Position numbers and translations under genes: made by a program
Shown here: piece by piece, positions 24,391-32,702 of the stretch
How the letters are laid out: each line of letters starts with the position of its first letter
How positions within the stretch are numbered: the stretch's first letter is position 1
NCBI RefSeq assembly: GCF_900637845.1
Contig: NZ_LR134439.1
Location: forward strand, 1,178,001-1,242,000
From: Erysipelothrix rhusiopathiae
GTDB lineage: Bacteria > Bacillota_I > Bacilli_A > Erysipelotrichales > Erysipelotrichaceae
Direction of reading: 5' to 3'
DNA: 64,000 bases
The notes under the pieces: generated by a model
Databases searched by the model: none
Seen by the model: the letters and a program-made list of their open reading frames with translations, nothing else
Told to the model about the DNA's origin: nothing

Positions 24391-25322
24391 TAGACGTAAT
24401 CGTAGGAAAAGAACCTTCTCTTGTTAAGAGTAAGGTCGAGAGTATCATAAAAGAATATGAAAATCAGTATGGTGTTTTTGATGTGTCGCATTTTGACACG
24501 CGTGATAAAGGATTCGTTTTCGATCACGTTCTTGAAAGTGCTATGACTGTATCGCTTTTTGGTGATAAAAAGGCGGTTGTTTTAAACACACATGACGAAT
24601 TAATTAAAGAAGTCGAAGCAGCATTAGGTGAGTTGATGTCACAATCAATGTTTGATGTAAGTCTTATTGTAATCTTCGAAAAGAAACCACTGGTCAAATC
24701 CGTTATCGGGAAAGCGATTGCGAAGCATGCACGTGTTCATCAAATTAAAGATATGGATGTTGGTCAACTCAGTCTCTTGATGAAGCAAGAAATTGATCGC
24801 CTTGATTTCAAAATGTCCAACCCCGCAATGGTCGAACTCTTAGATCGTGTTGGTAATGATGTAGCACGCCTATATCAAGAGTTAAATAAATTGAGTTTAG
24901 TGGGTGAAGCAATAGAACAAGAACATGTTCGTAAACTTGTATCTAAAAATATCGATGAAGATATTTTTGCGATTTCAAATGCACTCTTAGAGAAAAATAT
25001 TAGCAAGGCTTTTTCAGTTTATCAAAATTTGCTTGCGCAAAAAGTAGATCCTCTTGCACTCTTAGGTTTGATTGGAAGCAGCATTCGTAAAATCTACCAA
25101 ATTAGTGCCCTGTATGAACAAGGGGTTTCAAATAAAGGAATTGCGGATCGTTTGTCACTTTCAGAAAAGCAGGTTTATTATTTGGTTAAACATCAAATGA
25201 GACCTTCCTTTGGATTGTTGAGTTTATTAAATCAGCTTGCGCAAATTGATCAAGATGTTAAACAAGGGAAAATTGATCGCTTTGTGGCTTTTGAATTATT
25301 TATGTTGGAAGCGATGATATAA
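24387..25322 (+). CDS. holA: DNA polymerase III subunit delta
   Basis: 311 residues matching the HolA clamp-loader subunit: MIDVIVGKEPSLVKSKVESIIKEY, DVSHFDTRD, FGDKKAVVLN, then AAA-like lid and C-terminal collar (NEL-type DVARLYQELNKLSL, EDIFAISNALLEKNISKAFSVYQNLL, DPLALLGLIGSSIRKIYQI). It opens the beta clamp in the replisome. Coupled to comEC by ATGA and followed by a terminator and convergent rpsT, a gene order (comEC-holA-rpsT) shared by many Firmicutes. Confidence 0.93.
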   Translation: MIDVIVGKEPSLVKSKVESIIKEYENQYGVFDVSHFDTRDKGFVFDHVLESAMTVSLFGDKKAVVLNTHDELIKEVEAALGELMSQSMFDVSLIVIFEKKPLVKSVIGKAIAKHARVHQIKDMDVGQLSLLMKQEIDRLDFKMSNPAMVELLDRVGNDVARLYQELNKLSLVGEAIEQEHVRKLVSKNIDEDIFAISNALLEKNISKAFSVYQNLLAQKVDPLALLGLIGSSIRKIYQISALYEQGVSNKGIADRLSLSEKQVYYLVKHQMRPSFGLLSLLNQLAQIDQDVKQGKIDRFVAFELFMLEAMI

Positions 25323-25354
25323 AAAAAATAACCTTCGTATGAAGGTTATTTTAA
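25322..25354. terminator. Bidirectional terminator between holA and rpsT
   Basis: AAAATAACCTTC (25325-25336), GTAT, GAAGGTTATTTT (25341-25352). Confidence 0.88.
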
Positions 25355-25609
25355 TGAATTAAGTTTTAATGATAAATCTGATTTTTTACGTGCAACGTAG
25401 TTTTTGTGATGAATATTACTTGTAATCGATTTATCCAACAATGAATTGGATTGATTGAATAGGATTTCTGCCTTTTCTTTGTCGCCCGATTCGATTGCGG
25501 AATTAAAGCTGCGTAGTGATGTTTTCAAACTTGAACGTTGGCTCTTGTTTGCAGCTTCCGATTTGCGATTCGTTTTAGTACGTTTTGCATTACTTGCGAT
25601 AATTGCCAT
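25346..25609 (-). CDS. rpsT: 30S ribosomal protein S20
   Basis: 87-residue basic protein. The N-terminus MAIIASNAKRTKTNRKSEAA and Lys/Arg/Ser-rich helices ending in NYVARKKSDLSLKLNSL fit bacterial S20, which binds 16S rRNA early in 30S assembly. GGAGG stands 11 bp before the ATG on the minus strand, and TGtTACAAT further upstream is a plausible extended -10. It ends in the shared hairpin with holA. Confidence 0.94.
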   Translation of the reverse strand: MAIIASNAKRTKTNRKSEAANKSQRSSLKTSLRSFNSAIESGDKEKAEILFNQSNSLLDKSITSNIHHKNYVARKKSDLSLKLNSLK

Positions 25610-25750
25610 AAATTGCCACCTCCCAGTATAGACTTATTGTAACACGTTTGAAGTTTCTGCTATGTGTAAGTTCAGTGATATAAATTTCACATTGGAACGA
25701 ATAATGTTTTTTGTAAATTTAGAATGAACGATGCACTTGTTTCAAGCACG

Positions 25751-25759
25751 TGTTATAAT
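25751..25759 (+). promoter_or_regulatory. Extended -10 promoter of fmt
   Basis: TGtTATAAT (25751-25759), 21 bp before the fmt ATG, flanked by AGCAC (25746-25750) and GTGCT (25761-25765), a small inverted repeat around the -10. Confidence 0.5.
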
Positions 25760-25779
25760 ATGTGCTAGGATGTGATAAT

Positions 25780-26706
25780 ATGCGTGTTATGTTTATGGGA
25801 ACAACACATTTTTCATGTGTTGTGTTACAACAATTATTAGATGATGGTTATGATGTCGTTGCAGTGGTAACGCAACCGGATCGACCTTTTGGTCGTAAAA
25901 AGGTACTAAAAGCACCACCGGTTAAGGAATTAGCAATCGAACATCAAATTACGGTTATTCAACCAATTAAAATTAAAGAATCAATTGAAGATGTTTTAGC
26001 GTTTGAACCTGATTTAGTGGTTACGTGTGCTTATGGTCAAATTGTACCTAAAGCAATACTCGACTATCCAAAATTTCTTTGCTTGAATGTTCATGCTTCA
26101 TTGCTTCCAAAATTTAGAGGCGGTGCACCGATTCATTGGTCAATTATTCGTGGTGAAAAAGAGACCGGTGTAACGTTGATGCGAATGGATGTTGGTATGG
26201 ACAGTGGAGATATGCTTTCATCTCGCAGTGTGTCAATTGAAGATCAAGATATGATGGGTGATGTAGAGGCTAAGTTAATGGAAGCTTCCAAAGTCCTTAT
26301 TCATGAGGATTTAAAATCCTATTTAGAAGGTAAGTTGTCATTTATTCCACAAGATAAAGATCTCGTTACACTTGCTTATACAATCCAACGTGATGATGAG
26401 TTCGTTACATTTAAGAGACCCGTCGTGGATGTTTACAATCATATTCGTGGTCTGATTCCATGGCCCGTAGGTTATGGTGTTGTGGAAGGGATGAATGTTA
26501 AGTTTCATGGCGTCATGATGTCCAATTCAGAGCATTCTTCTGACCCAGGGGAAGTTGTTTCCGTCGATGAGAATGGACTTACAATTGCTTGTATCGGAGG
26601 AACCGTTACAATTACTCAAATACAACCTGCAGGAAAACCAGTTACGTCTGCGCATGATTTCGCAAATGGGCTTGGTCGAAATTGGAAGGGGAAACGATTT
26701 GAATGA
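25780..26706 (+). CDS. fmt: Methionyl-tRNA formyltransferase
   Basis: 308 residues. Formylates Met-tRNAi using 10-formyl-THF. Motifs: VMFMGTTHFSC, VVTQPDRPFGRKK, and the active-site NVHASLLPKFRGGAPIHWSI with Asn103 and His105; MDVGMDSGDM carries the catalytic Asp. The C-terminal domain has IRGLIPWPVGY and GNGLGR-like FANGLGRNWKGKRF. ATG 25780 is chosen, preceded by AGGATG; an in-frame GTG at 25762 falls in the promoter. It is normally linked to def/priA, which are absent here; instead it overlaps (ATGA) an ECF S component. The folate supply link is mirrored by the 5-formyl-THF ligase gene at 43.2 kb. Confidence 0.95.
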   Translation: MRVMFMGTTHFSCVVLQQLLDDGYDVVAVVTQPDRPFGRKKVLKAPPVKELAIEHQITVIQPIKIKESIEDVLAFEPDLVVTCAYGQIVPKAILDYPKFLCLNVHASLLPKFRGGAPIHWSIIRGEKETGVTLMRMDVGMDSGDMLSSRSVSIEDQDMMGDVEAKLMEASKVLIHEDLKSYLEGKLSFIPQDKDLVTLAYTIQRDDEFVTFKRPVVDVYNHIRGLIPWPVGYGVVEGMNVKFHGVMMSNSEHSSDPGEVVSVDENGLTIACIGGTVTITQIQPAGKPVTSAHDFANGLGRNWKGKRFE

Positions 26707-27215
26707 GAGAAAACTATGAAATAAAACGTACCCAAACTTTAGTCATGATTGGTATTGTTACTGGGCTTATTGCGACCGTAACATTAATCATTAAAATTCC
26801 TTCCGCAACTGGAGGGTATCTTAACCTGAGTGATTTTGTCATAATGGTTTCTCCCATTATGCTTCCACTTGGTGGCGCTATTTTCGCAGCAGGAGTGGGT
26901 TGTGCGCTTGCAGATATTGCAGGAGGCTATGCAGTCTACGCAATTTTCTCACTTTTTATAAAAGCAGGAGAAGTTATAATTATTAAGCTTTTAGAACGCT
27001 ACCTTGACACTCGTCAGCGTTGGATTCCATTTTCACTTGCTGCACTGTGGATGATGACGATGTATGGGTTTGTTGCGGTTTTCTTAACAAAGAGCTGGCC
27101 GGCATTTTTTGTGACATTAAAAGGCGATTTGTTCCAAGGCGTTTTCGCAGTCATATTGGCGACAATTTTTTATCCAAGATTACAAAAACTAATGAAATAT
27201 TTAAGAGGTAACTAA
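26703..27215 (+). CDS. ECF transporter S component, substrate unknown
   Basis: 170-residue membrane protein with about five to six hydrophobic segments. The loop IPSATGGYLNLSDFVIMVSPIMLPLGGAIFAAGVGCALADIAGGYAVYA matches the S-component signature (GGYxNLxD, then ADxxxGY). S components capture vitamins and recruit the EcfAA'T energising module, which is not in this window. The substrate cannot be fixed from sequence. The 4-bp overlap with fmt and 1-bp junction to lepA mean it is co-translated with translation genes. The N-terminus is short and charged. Confidence 0.8.
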   Translation: MRENYEIKRTQTLVMIGIVTGLIATVTLIIKIPSATGGYLNLSDFVIMVSPIMLPLGGAIFAAGVGCALADIAGGYAVYAIFSLFIKAGEVIIIKLLERYLDTRQRWIPFSLAALWMMTMYGFVAVFLTKSWPAFFVTLKGDLFQGVFAVILATIFYPRLQKLMKYLRGN

Positions 27216-29018
27216 ATGAATCAAAAAAATATTCGAAATTTTTCAATTATCGCTCATATTGACCATGGAAAATCAACATTAGCGGATCGTATTTTAGAAC
27301 AAACACATACGGTAGCTCATCGAGACATGCAAGCACAACTTCTCGATCAATTAGATCTTGAACGTGAACGTGGCATTACAATTAAGTTAAATGCTGTACA
27401 ACTTGCCTACAAAGCTGATGATGGCCAAGAGTATATTTTCCATTTAATTGATACTCCAGGTCATGTTGACTTTACGTATGAAGTATCGCGATCATTGGCA
27501 GCATGTGAAGGTGCAATTTTAATTGTAGATGCAACACAGGGAATTCAAGCACAAACGCTTGCGAATGCATATCTTGCAATCGAGAATGACCTTGAAATTA
27601 TGGTAGTTATTAATAAAGTTGATTTACCATCTGCCGATCCTGAACGTGTTAAACGTGAAATTGAAGATGTACTCGGAATTGATGCGAGCAATGCACCATT
27701 AATCAGTGCGAAGACCGGTTTAAATATTGATCAAGTGCTTGAAGGTATTGTTGCGCAAATTCCTGCACCGCAAGGCGATGTCGAAGCACCGCTTAAAGCT
27801 TTGGTCTTTGACTCTATTTATGACTCTTATCGAGGCGTTATTGCTTTTGTTAATATAAAACAAGGGCAAGTTAAAGTTGGCGACGAGATTAAGTTTATGG
27901 CTTCAGGGGCTGTCTTTGAGGTTACGGAGTTAGGTGTGCGTACACCGACTGAAATTAAAAAAGATAAACTTGTAACAGGAGAAGTTGGTTGGATTAGCGC
28001 AAGCATCAAATCAATTAAAGAAATTGGGGTCGGTGACACAATTACCTTGGCTGATAATCCTGCATCCGATGCATTACCGGGTTATCGTAAATTAAATCCT
28101 ATGGTTTATTGTGGACTGTATCCAATTGACAGTAAACGTTATACTGATTTAAGAGAAGCATTGGAAAAAATGCAACTCAATGATTCTTCACTTGTTTTTG
28201 AACCCGAAACATCACAAGCACTTGGTTTTGGATTCCGTTGTGGATTCCTCGGTTTGCTTCACATGGATGTAATTCAAGAACGTTTGGAACGAGAATATCA
28301 ATTCGATTTAATTGCGACGGCACCATCGGTAGAATTCCATGTCTATCTTACTAATGGAGAAATGCTTCAATTAGATAACCCATCAAAAATGCCGATTTCA
28401 AATGTTATTGATCATGTTGAAGAACCATTTGTCGAAGCGCAAATTATGGTGCCATCTGACTATGTAGGTGCTGTTATGGAACTTTGTCAAAACAAACGTG
28501 GTATCTACGTTGATATGCAAACCATTGATGGTACACGTATGAATATTGTTTACCATCTACCACTTGTGGAAATCGTTTTTGATTTCTTTGATCGACTTAA
28601 ATCCACAACACGAGGCTATGCGTCTTTTGATTATGATTTTATTGGATACCAACAATCTAATCTTGTGAAGATGGATATACTTCTTAATGGAGAAATTGTC
28701 GATGCCCTTTCCACAATCGTGCATCGTGACTTCGCATTTAATCGCGGTAAAGCAATTACTGAAAAGCTTAGAACCTTAATTCCAAGACAACAATTTGAAG
28801 TTCCAATTCAAGCTGCAATTAACCAAAAAGTGATTGCTCGTTCTACCATTAAAGCACTTCGTAAAAACGTTATTGCGAAATGTTATGGTGGTGATATTTC
28901 TCGTAAGAAGAAACTTCTAGAGAAACAAAAAGAAGGTAAAAAACGCATGAAGCAAGTAGGTTCTGTGGAAATACCTCAAGAAGCATTTATGTCTGTTCTC
29001 TCAATGGATGATGAATAG
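27216..29018 (+). CDS. lepA: Elongation factor 4 (back-translocating GTPase)
   Basis: 600 residues with all G-motifs: [14 protein letters not shown] (G1), RGIT (G2), DTPGHVDF (G3), NKVD (G4), SAKTG (G5). EF-G-like domains follow and then the unique C-terminal domain, ending [20 protein letters not shown]. It acts on ribosomes, biogenesis and stalled elongation. The start follows the S-component gene's stop directly, with AGAGG upstream. It overlaps the MazG-like gene by 11 bp. Confidence 0.97.
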   Translation: MNQKNIRNFSIIAHIDHGKSTLADRILEQTHTVAHRDMQAQLLDQLDLERERGITIKLNAVQLAYKADDGQEYIFHLIDTPGHVDFTYEVSRSLAACEGAILIVDATQGIQAQTLANAYLAIENDLEIMVVINKVDLPSADPERVKREIEDVLGIDASNAPLISAKTGLNIDQVLEGIVAQIPAPQGDVEAPLKALVFDSIYDSYRGVIAFVNIKQGQVKVGDEIKFMASGAVFEVTELGVRTPTEIKKDKLVTGEVGWISASIKSIKEIGVGDTITLADNPASDALPGYRKLNPMVYCGLYPIDSKRYTDLREALEKMQLNDSSLVFEPETSQALGFGFRCGFLGLLHMDVIQERLEREYQFDLIATAPSVEFHVYLTNGEMLQLDNPSKMPISNVIDHVEEPFVEAQIMVPSDYVGAVMELCQNKRGIYVDMQTIDGTRMNIVYHLPLVEIVFDFFDRLKSTTRGYASFDYDFIGYQQSNLVKMDILLNGEIVDALSTIVHRDFAFNRGKAITEKLRTLIPRQQFEVPIQAAINQKVIARSTIKALRKNVIAKCYGGDISRKKKLLEKQKEGKKRMKQVGSVEIPQEAFMSVLSMDDE

Positions 29019-29271
29019 TCGCGTTTATGATCGCATCCAAACGATGCGCAAACATTTTGGATGGGATAAAACAGACACCATCGAATTTATGACTGCGTGT
29101 GTCGTGGAAGAAGCACATGAACTCAAAGAGAGTTTCGACGATGAAGAAAATTTTAAGAAAGAGCTTGCGGATGTTTTAATGTATACGATTTCCATTTGTT
29201 TGGATCGAGACTATGATATTGAAGCGATTATCAACGATAAAATTGATGAGGTGATGAAGCGTGAATACTAA
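29008..29271 (+). CDS. MazG-like nucleotide pyrophosphohydrolase domain protein
   Basis: 87 residues. [10 protein letters not shown] followed by [16 protein letters not shown] gives the MazG EExxE...ExxD metal-binding pattern. Single-domain all-alpha NTP pyrophosphatases of this size clear noncanonical NTPs. ATG 29008 and ATG 29011 are both possible, and both lie inside the lepA 3' end. Its last codons overlap hemW by 11 bp. The specific nucleotide is unknown. Confidence 0.85.
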   Translation: MMNSRVYDRIQTMRKHFGWDKTDTIEFMTACVVEEAHELKESFDDEENFKKELADVLMYTISICLDRDYDIEAIINDKIDEVMKREY

Positions 29272-30361
29272 AGCACTGTATGTCCATATCCCGTTTTGTG
29301 ATCATATTTGTGGGTATTGTGATTTTACTCGGTTTCATTATGCGCGACAAATTTCTGATCAATTTATGATTCGCTTGATCCAACAAATCAATGTTTTACC
29401 AGGAGATTTGAAGACCATCTATGTTGGTGGTGGTACACCAACATCTCTAGAAAATGATCAATTAGAGGCATTACTCAAAGCCTTGAAACCCAAATTAGCG
29501 GATGAGTACGAATGGACCTTTGAAGGGAACCCAGAAAACCTTACCGAGGAAAATGTACAAATGCTTCATAATTACGGTGTAAACCGGATGAGTTTGGGTG
29601 TTCAAACAACTCATGATGACTTACTCGAAAAAATCGGAAGACATCATAAATTCTATGATGTTGAAGTAGGCGTGAAGCTTTTACGAAAGATTGGTATTGA
29701 AAACATATCTCTAGACTTAATGTACGGATTACCAGGACAATCCTTGGAGAGTTTTGAATCTTCAATGCGTGATGTTATCGCACTCAAACCTGATCACGTA
29801 TCCATTTATGCATTGACCGTTGAACCCAATTCGTTATTTGGAAGACGTGGTATTCAGCCGGTACCTATTGAACTTGAAACTGAAATGTTTCTTTCTTGCA
29901 TTCAATTAATGGAAGGTGCGGGCTACGAACAGTACGAAATTTCAAACTTCGCTTTACCGGGATCAAGAAGTCAACACAACCAAGTCTATTGGCGCTATGA
30001 AGATTTTTATGCGCTTGGACCTGGATCAAGTTTGAAACATAATCATCAACGTAAAACATGGACGACCAAGCTTGGGATGTACTTAAAAGAAGATGCCTAT
30101 CATGAAGTCATTGACTTAACACTTGAAGATGAAATGTTTGAGTTTATGATGATGGGACTTCGTCTTAAAGATGGCGTTGCCTATTCAAGATTTCAAGAAC
30201 GTTTTGGAGTGGCACTTGAAGATGTTTTCTCAGATGCTATTGCAGAAGGTATTTCTCGAAAACTTCTTTATAAATCGGATGATGTCTTAAAGACAACATT
30301 TGAAGGATTTGTAATGTTGGATGATACACTACTGCCTTTCATGTCAATATTAAATGATTAA
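29261..30361 (+). CDS. hemW: Radical SAM heme chaperone HemW (coproporphyrinogen oxidase-like)
   Basis: 366 residues. The radical SAM cluster C13xxxC17xxC20 is in HIPFCDHICGYCDF; GGGTPTSLE and FEGNPENLTEEN follow, then RMSLGVQT and ISLDLMYGLPGQ. The absence of the extra Cys found in true HemN, plus operon location near lepA, fits HemW, which delivers heme. GTG start at 29261 with GAGGTGAT upstream. Family members are often misannotated as oxygen-independent coproporphyrinogen III oxidase; no other heme gene is present here. Confidence 0.92.
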   Translation: MNTKALYVHIPFCDHICGYCDFTRFHYARQISDQFMIRLIQQINVLPGDLKTIYVGGGTPTSLENDQLEALLKALKPKLADEYEWTFEGNPENLTEENVQMLHNYGVNRMSLGVQTTHDDLLEKIGRHHKFYDVEVGVKLLRKIGIENISLDLMYGLPGQSLESFESSMRDVIALKPDHVSIYALTVEPNSLFGRRGIQPVPIELETEMFLSCIQLMEGAGYEQYEISNFALPGSRSQHNQVYWRYEDFYALGPGSSLKHNHQRKTWTTKLGMYLKEDAYHEVIDLTLEDEMFEFMMMGLRLKDGVAYSRFQERFGVALEDVFSDAIAEGISRKLLYKSDDVLKTTFEGFVMLDDTLLPFMSILND

Positions 30362-30413
30362 TAAAAACCCTGTACGATTCCACCAATTTGGAAATTCATA
30401 CAGGGTTTTTTTA
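30362..30413. terminator. Long bidirectional terminator
   Basis: AAAAACCCTGTA (30363-30374) and TACAGGGTTTTT (30399-30410), with an inner ATTCCA/TGGAAT stem. It separates hemW from the convergent membrane protein gene. Confidence 0.88.
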
Positions 30414-30704
30414 TAGAGAAACCAACACCAATACAACCGCAACAGAAATAAGTATAAGACACATGCTAAGTCCAATCCATATAAGTTTCAGAAATTTTAG
30501 TTCCAGTGCGCCTGCACGTTTTGATAGGCGTTTGTAAAGCCCAAATAACAATGCATTGAGTGCGCAAACCAAAAGAACAACAAGTAAACTGATACCCATT
30601 GGCGTGAATTGTTCGTGTTTTAGATAAACATAAACAAAAGCAATGAAAGATAAAATTGCGGCTGAGATTGATACTAAAGTATTTCGATTAACTTTAAACT
30701 TCAT
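30411..30704 (-). CDS. Small hypothetical membrane protein
   Basis: 97 residues with three predicted TM helices (about residues 10-27, 34-56 and 72-95), with basic loops between. No family is recognised. The start codon overlaps the stop of the upstream dehydrogenase gene by one base (TAATG), so the two are translationally coupled. Shares a terminator with hemW. Confidence 0.7.
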   Translation of the reverse strand: MKFKVNRNTLVSISAAILSFIAFVYVYLKHEQFTPMGISLLVVLLVCALNALLFGLYKRLSKRAGALELKFLKLIWIGLSMCLILISVAVVLVLVSL

Positions 30705-31555
30705 TATAACTGTTTAATATAATAATCGATAATGGCTTGTGTACCCATCTCGTCATACCCATTTTCGCTAAGGGTTTCGTAAATCTTACATACACTCTCT
30801 ACGACTGGAAGGTATAGATCTTCTTTTTCATCCATTACAAGTTTTAAATCTTTGAGGAAATGCTTCAGAAAAAATCCTGGTTTAAAGTCTTTTGAGATCA
30901 TTTTTGGACCGTTATTTGCAGCTTGCCATGAGGATGCAGAACCTCCAGTTATAACATTAAGCATGGTTGTCATGTCGATCTGATGATGGTGAGCATAATG
31001 TAATGCTTCCGCAGTTCCGGCAAGTGCTCCCGCTATTGCAGTTTGGTTCGCAAGTTTCGCATGTTGTCCATTACCATGTGTACCCATATAATTAATCGTT
31101 TTACCCATTACATTTAGAAGAGGAAGAATGGCATCAAAATCAGACGAATCGCCACCCACCATGATCGAAAGTGTTGCATTTATTGCCCCTAAGTCACCAC
31201 CGGTAACGGGCGCATCAAGCATTCTAAATCCGTGTGCTTTTGCATCACGTGCCAATGATTTCGCAAGCGATGGGGATGATGTTGTCATATCCACCAAAAG
31301 ACAACCCGGTTTCGCATGCTTCATGACCTCTTCAAAAACATCCTTCACATCACTTGGATACCCAACAATCGCAAAAACAACATCCGCATCTTGCACTACT
31401 TCTTCAATTGTTTGACATGCAGTTACGGATGGTTCCATCGCTTTTGCTTTTGAGAATGTACGATTGTACGCTGAAACTGTATAACCCGCTTCAGCCAAAT
31501 GATTCGCCATGGGTTTTCCCATGACACCCGTACCAATCCACGCTATTTTTTTCAT
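30704..31555 (-). CDS. NAD(P)-dependent 3-hydroxyisobutyrate/tartronate semialdehyde reductase family protein
   Basis: 283 residues of the beta-hydroxyacid dehydrogenase family (GarR/MmsB/YkwC). N-terminal Rossmann motif WIGTGVMGKPMANHLAEAGY, then DMTTSSPSLAKSLA, DAPVTGGDLGAINATLSIMVGG, and the catalytic Lys in GQHAKLANQTAIAG. The substrate could be tartronate semialdehyde, 3-hydroxyisobutyrate or a related acid; nothing in the context decides. ATG at 31555 with AAGGAGGGT upstream on the minus strand; the longer frame adds eight residues from inside the leader. Co-transcribed with the small membrane protein gene. Confidence 0.85.
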   Translation of the reverse strand: MKKIAWIGTGVMGKPMANHLAEAGYTVSAYNRTFSKAKAMEPSVTACQTIEEVVQDADVVFAIVGYPSDVKDVFEEVMKHAKPGCLLVDMTTSSPSLAKSLARDAKAHGFRMLDAPVTGGDLGAINATLSIMVGGDSSDFDAILPLLNVMGKTINYMGTHGNGQHAKLANQTAIAGALAGTAEALHYAHHHQIDMTTMLNVITGGSASSWQAANNGPKMISKDFKPGFFLKHFLKDLKLVMDEKEDLYLPVVESVCKIYETLSENGYDEMGTQAIIDYYIKQL

Positions 31556-31581
31556 ATTAATACCCTCCTTAAGTAACAATA

Positions 31582-31605
31582 ATTATACCATGCCTGTGTT
31601 ATAAT
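31582..31605. promoter_or_regulatory. Overlapping divergent promoters
   Basis: Minus strand TGgTATAAT (-10 complement of 31582-31587) drives the dehydrogenase. Plus strand TGtTATAAT (31597-31605) drives the hypothetical gene at 31625. The -10 elements are 12 bp apart back to back, so RNA polymerase can occupy only one at a time. Confidence 0.6.
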
Positions 31606-31624
31606 AATAAAAAAAGGGGTATAT

Positions 31625-32155
31625 ATGAAATATAAAACGATGTTTTTGGGTCTTGTGGTTGTGGTTGCTTTCGGAATCATGATTCAAGTGACGAATCCAA
31701 GTGCTGATCTTGTGCTTACAGAACACAATACCCTCGCTCTTTCAAAACGGCTTCAAACACAAGACTTTCAATTGAATCGTGTTTTAATTCGTCAGGGTGC
31801 AATTGTTGAAAATAAAGTATTATTGAATCAAAATCGGCTTCAAGAAAAAAGTGGAAGCGATATACGACTCAAAGTGATTCAGTTTGAGTTGTTGCCAGAT
31901 AAGATTGTTTTAGCGCTTGAGATGGCAAATAAGCAGGTTGTAACTGTTGAAGAACAAATCGACATGTCTTTAGCACCAAACTTATTTCTATTGAATGACA
32001 GCCTTGAAACACTTGAATTTGGAGAGACGTATCTTCTTGCCTATGCTTCAAACACTATCTATTCTGATAGTGTGACCTTAAGTGATCTTTATACACATAT
32101 CACAACCGATTCAAATTCAGATGAATTTATTGTTTTAACACTTCAATTTATTTAG
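31625..32155 (+). CDS. Hypothetical exported or membrane-anchored protein
   Basis: 176 residues. N-terminal Lys-Tyr-Lys followed by a hydrophobic stretch (residues 5-22) looks like a signal anchor; the rest is a soluble, beta-rich domain (LKVIQFELLPDKIVLALEMANKQVV, FGETYLLAYASNTIYSD). No family recognised. AAGGGG lies 7 bp before the ATG. It sits alone between the divergent promoter and the rpsO leader; there is no strong terminator after it. Confidence 0.65.
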   Translation: MKYKTMFLGLVVVVAFGIMIQVTNPSADLVLTEHNTLALSKRLQTQDFQLNRVLIRQGAIVENKVLLNQNRLQEKSGSDIRLKVIQFELLPDKIVLALEMANKQVVTVEEQIDMSLAPNLFLLNDSLETLEFGETYLLAYASNTIYSDSVTLSDLYTHITTDSNSDEFIVLTLQFI

Positions 32156-32233
32156 AAGTGAGATGTCTGATACAAAATCAAGAAGCACAAGATGACGCTT
32201 TAAAATTATGAATGTAACGGCGAAGGAATTAAC

Positions 32234-32262
32234 TTGCCTATTAAGCATCGGTATGTTATTAT
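32234..32262 (+). promoter_or_regulatory. rpsO promoter
   Basis: TTGCCT (32234-32239), 17 bp, TATTAT (32257-32262) with TG at 32254-32255. Confidence 0.55.
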
Positions 32263-32268
32263 TTATAG

Positions 32269-32343
32269 GCTTTATGACTGGGATATCCGTTTCCTCGACG
32301 ATACTCTCGGTGATGAAGGTCTGAAAAACAGGAGGATACATAC
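32269..32343 (+). ncRNA. rpsO 5' leader, possible S15 autoregulatory RNA
   Basis: A 75-nt leader with GC-richer paired segments (GGATATCC, CTCG/CGGTG region at 32295-32318) ending in AGGAGG. S15 represses its own mRNA in many bacteria through unrelated leader folds. The fold here is not proven. Confidence 0.35.
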
Positions 32344-32610
32344 ATGTTATCAAAATCAGAAAAACAAGCAATCATGACTCAATATGCACGTCATGAAGGC
32401 GATACAGGTTCAGCAGAAGTTCAAGTAGCTGTTCTTACAGCAGAAATTAACTTGCTTACAGAACACATGAAAGAACACAAAAAAGACTTCCACTCAAACC
32501 GTGGACTTCTTAAAAAAGTTGGACGTCGTCGTAATTTATTAACTTACCTACGTAACGAAGACATTAACCGTTACCGTGAATTAATCACAAGCCTAGGATT
32601 AAGAAAATAA
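32344..32610 (+). CDS. rpsO: 30S ribosomal protein S15
   Basis: 88 residues. [54 protein letters not shown] is the S15 core that binds the 16S three-way junction. AGGAGG lies 9 bp before the ATG. A strong hairpin separates it from pnp, which follows as in most bacteria. Confidence 0.97.
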   Translation: MLSKSEKQAIMTQYARHEGDTGSAEVQVAVLTAEINLLTEHMKEHKKDFHSNRGLLKKVGRRRNLLTYLRNEDINRYRELITSLGLRK

Positions 32611-32621
32611 TAAAAAACATG

Positions 32622-32645
32622 AAAAGGAGCAGTTGCTCCTTTTTT
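32622..32645 (+). terminator. Terminator between rpsO and pnp
   Basis: AAAAGGAGCA / TGCTCCTTTT, T6. Confidence 0.88.
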
Positions 32646-32702
32646 GTTATATCAAATACGTATAGAATGTGTTAAAATTGAATAAGATATTGAGGTGAAT
32701 CT

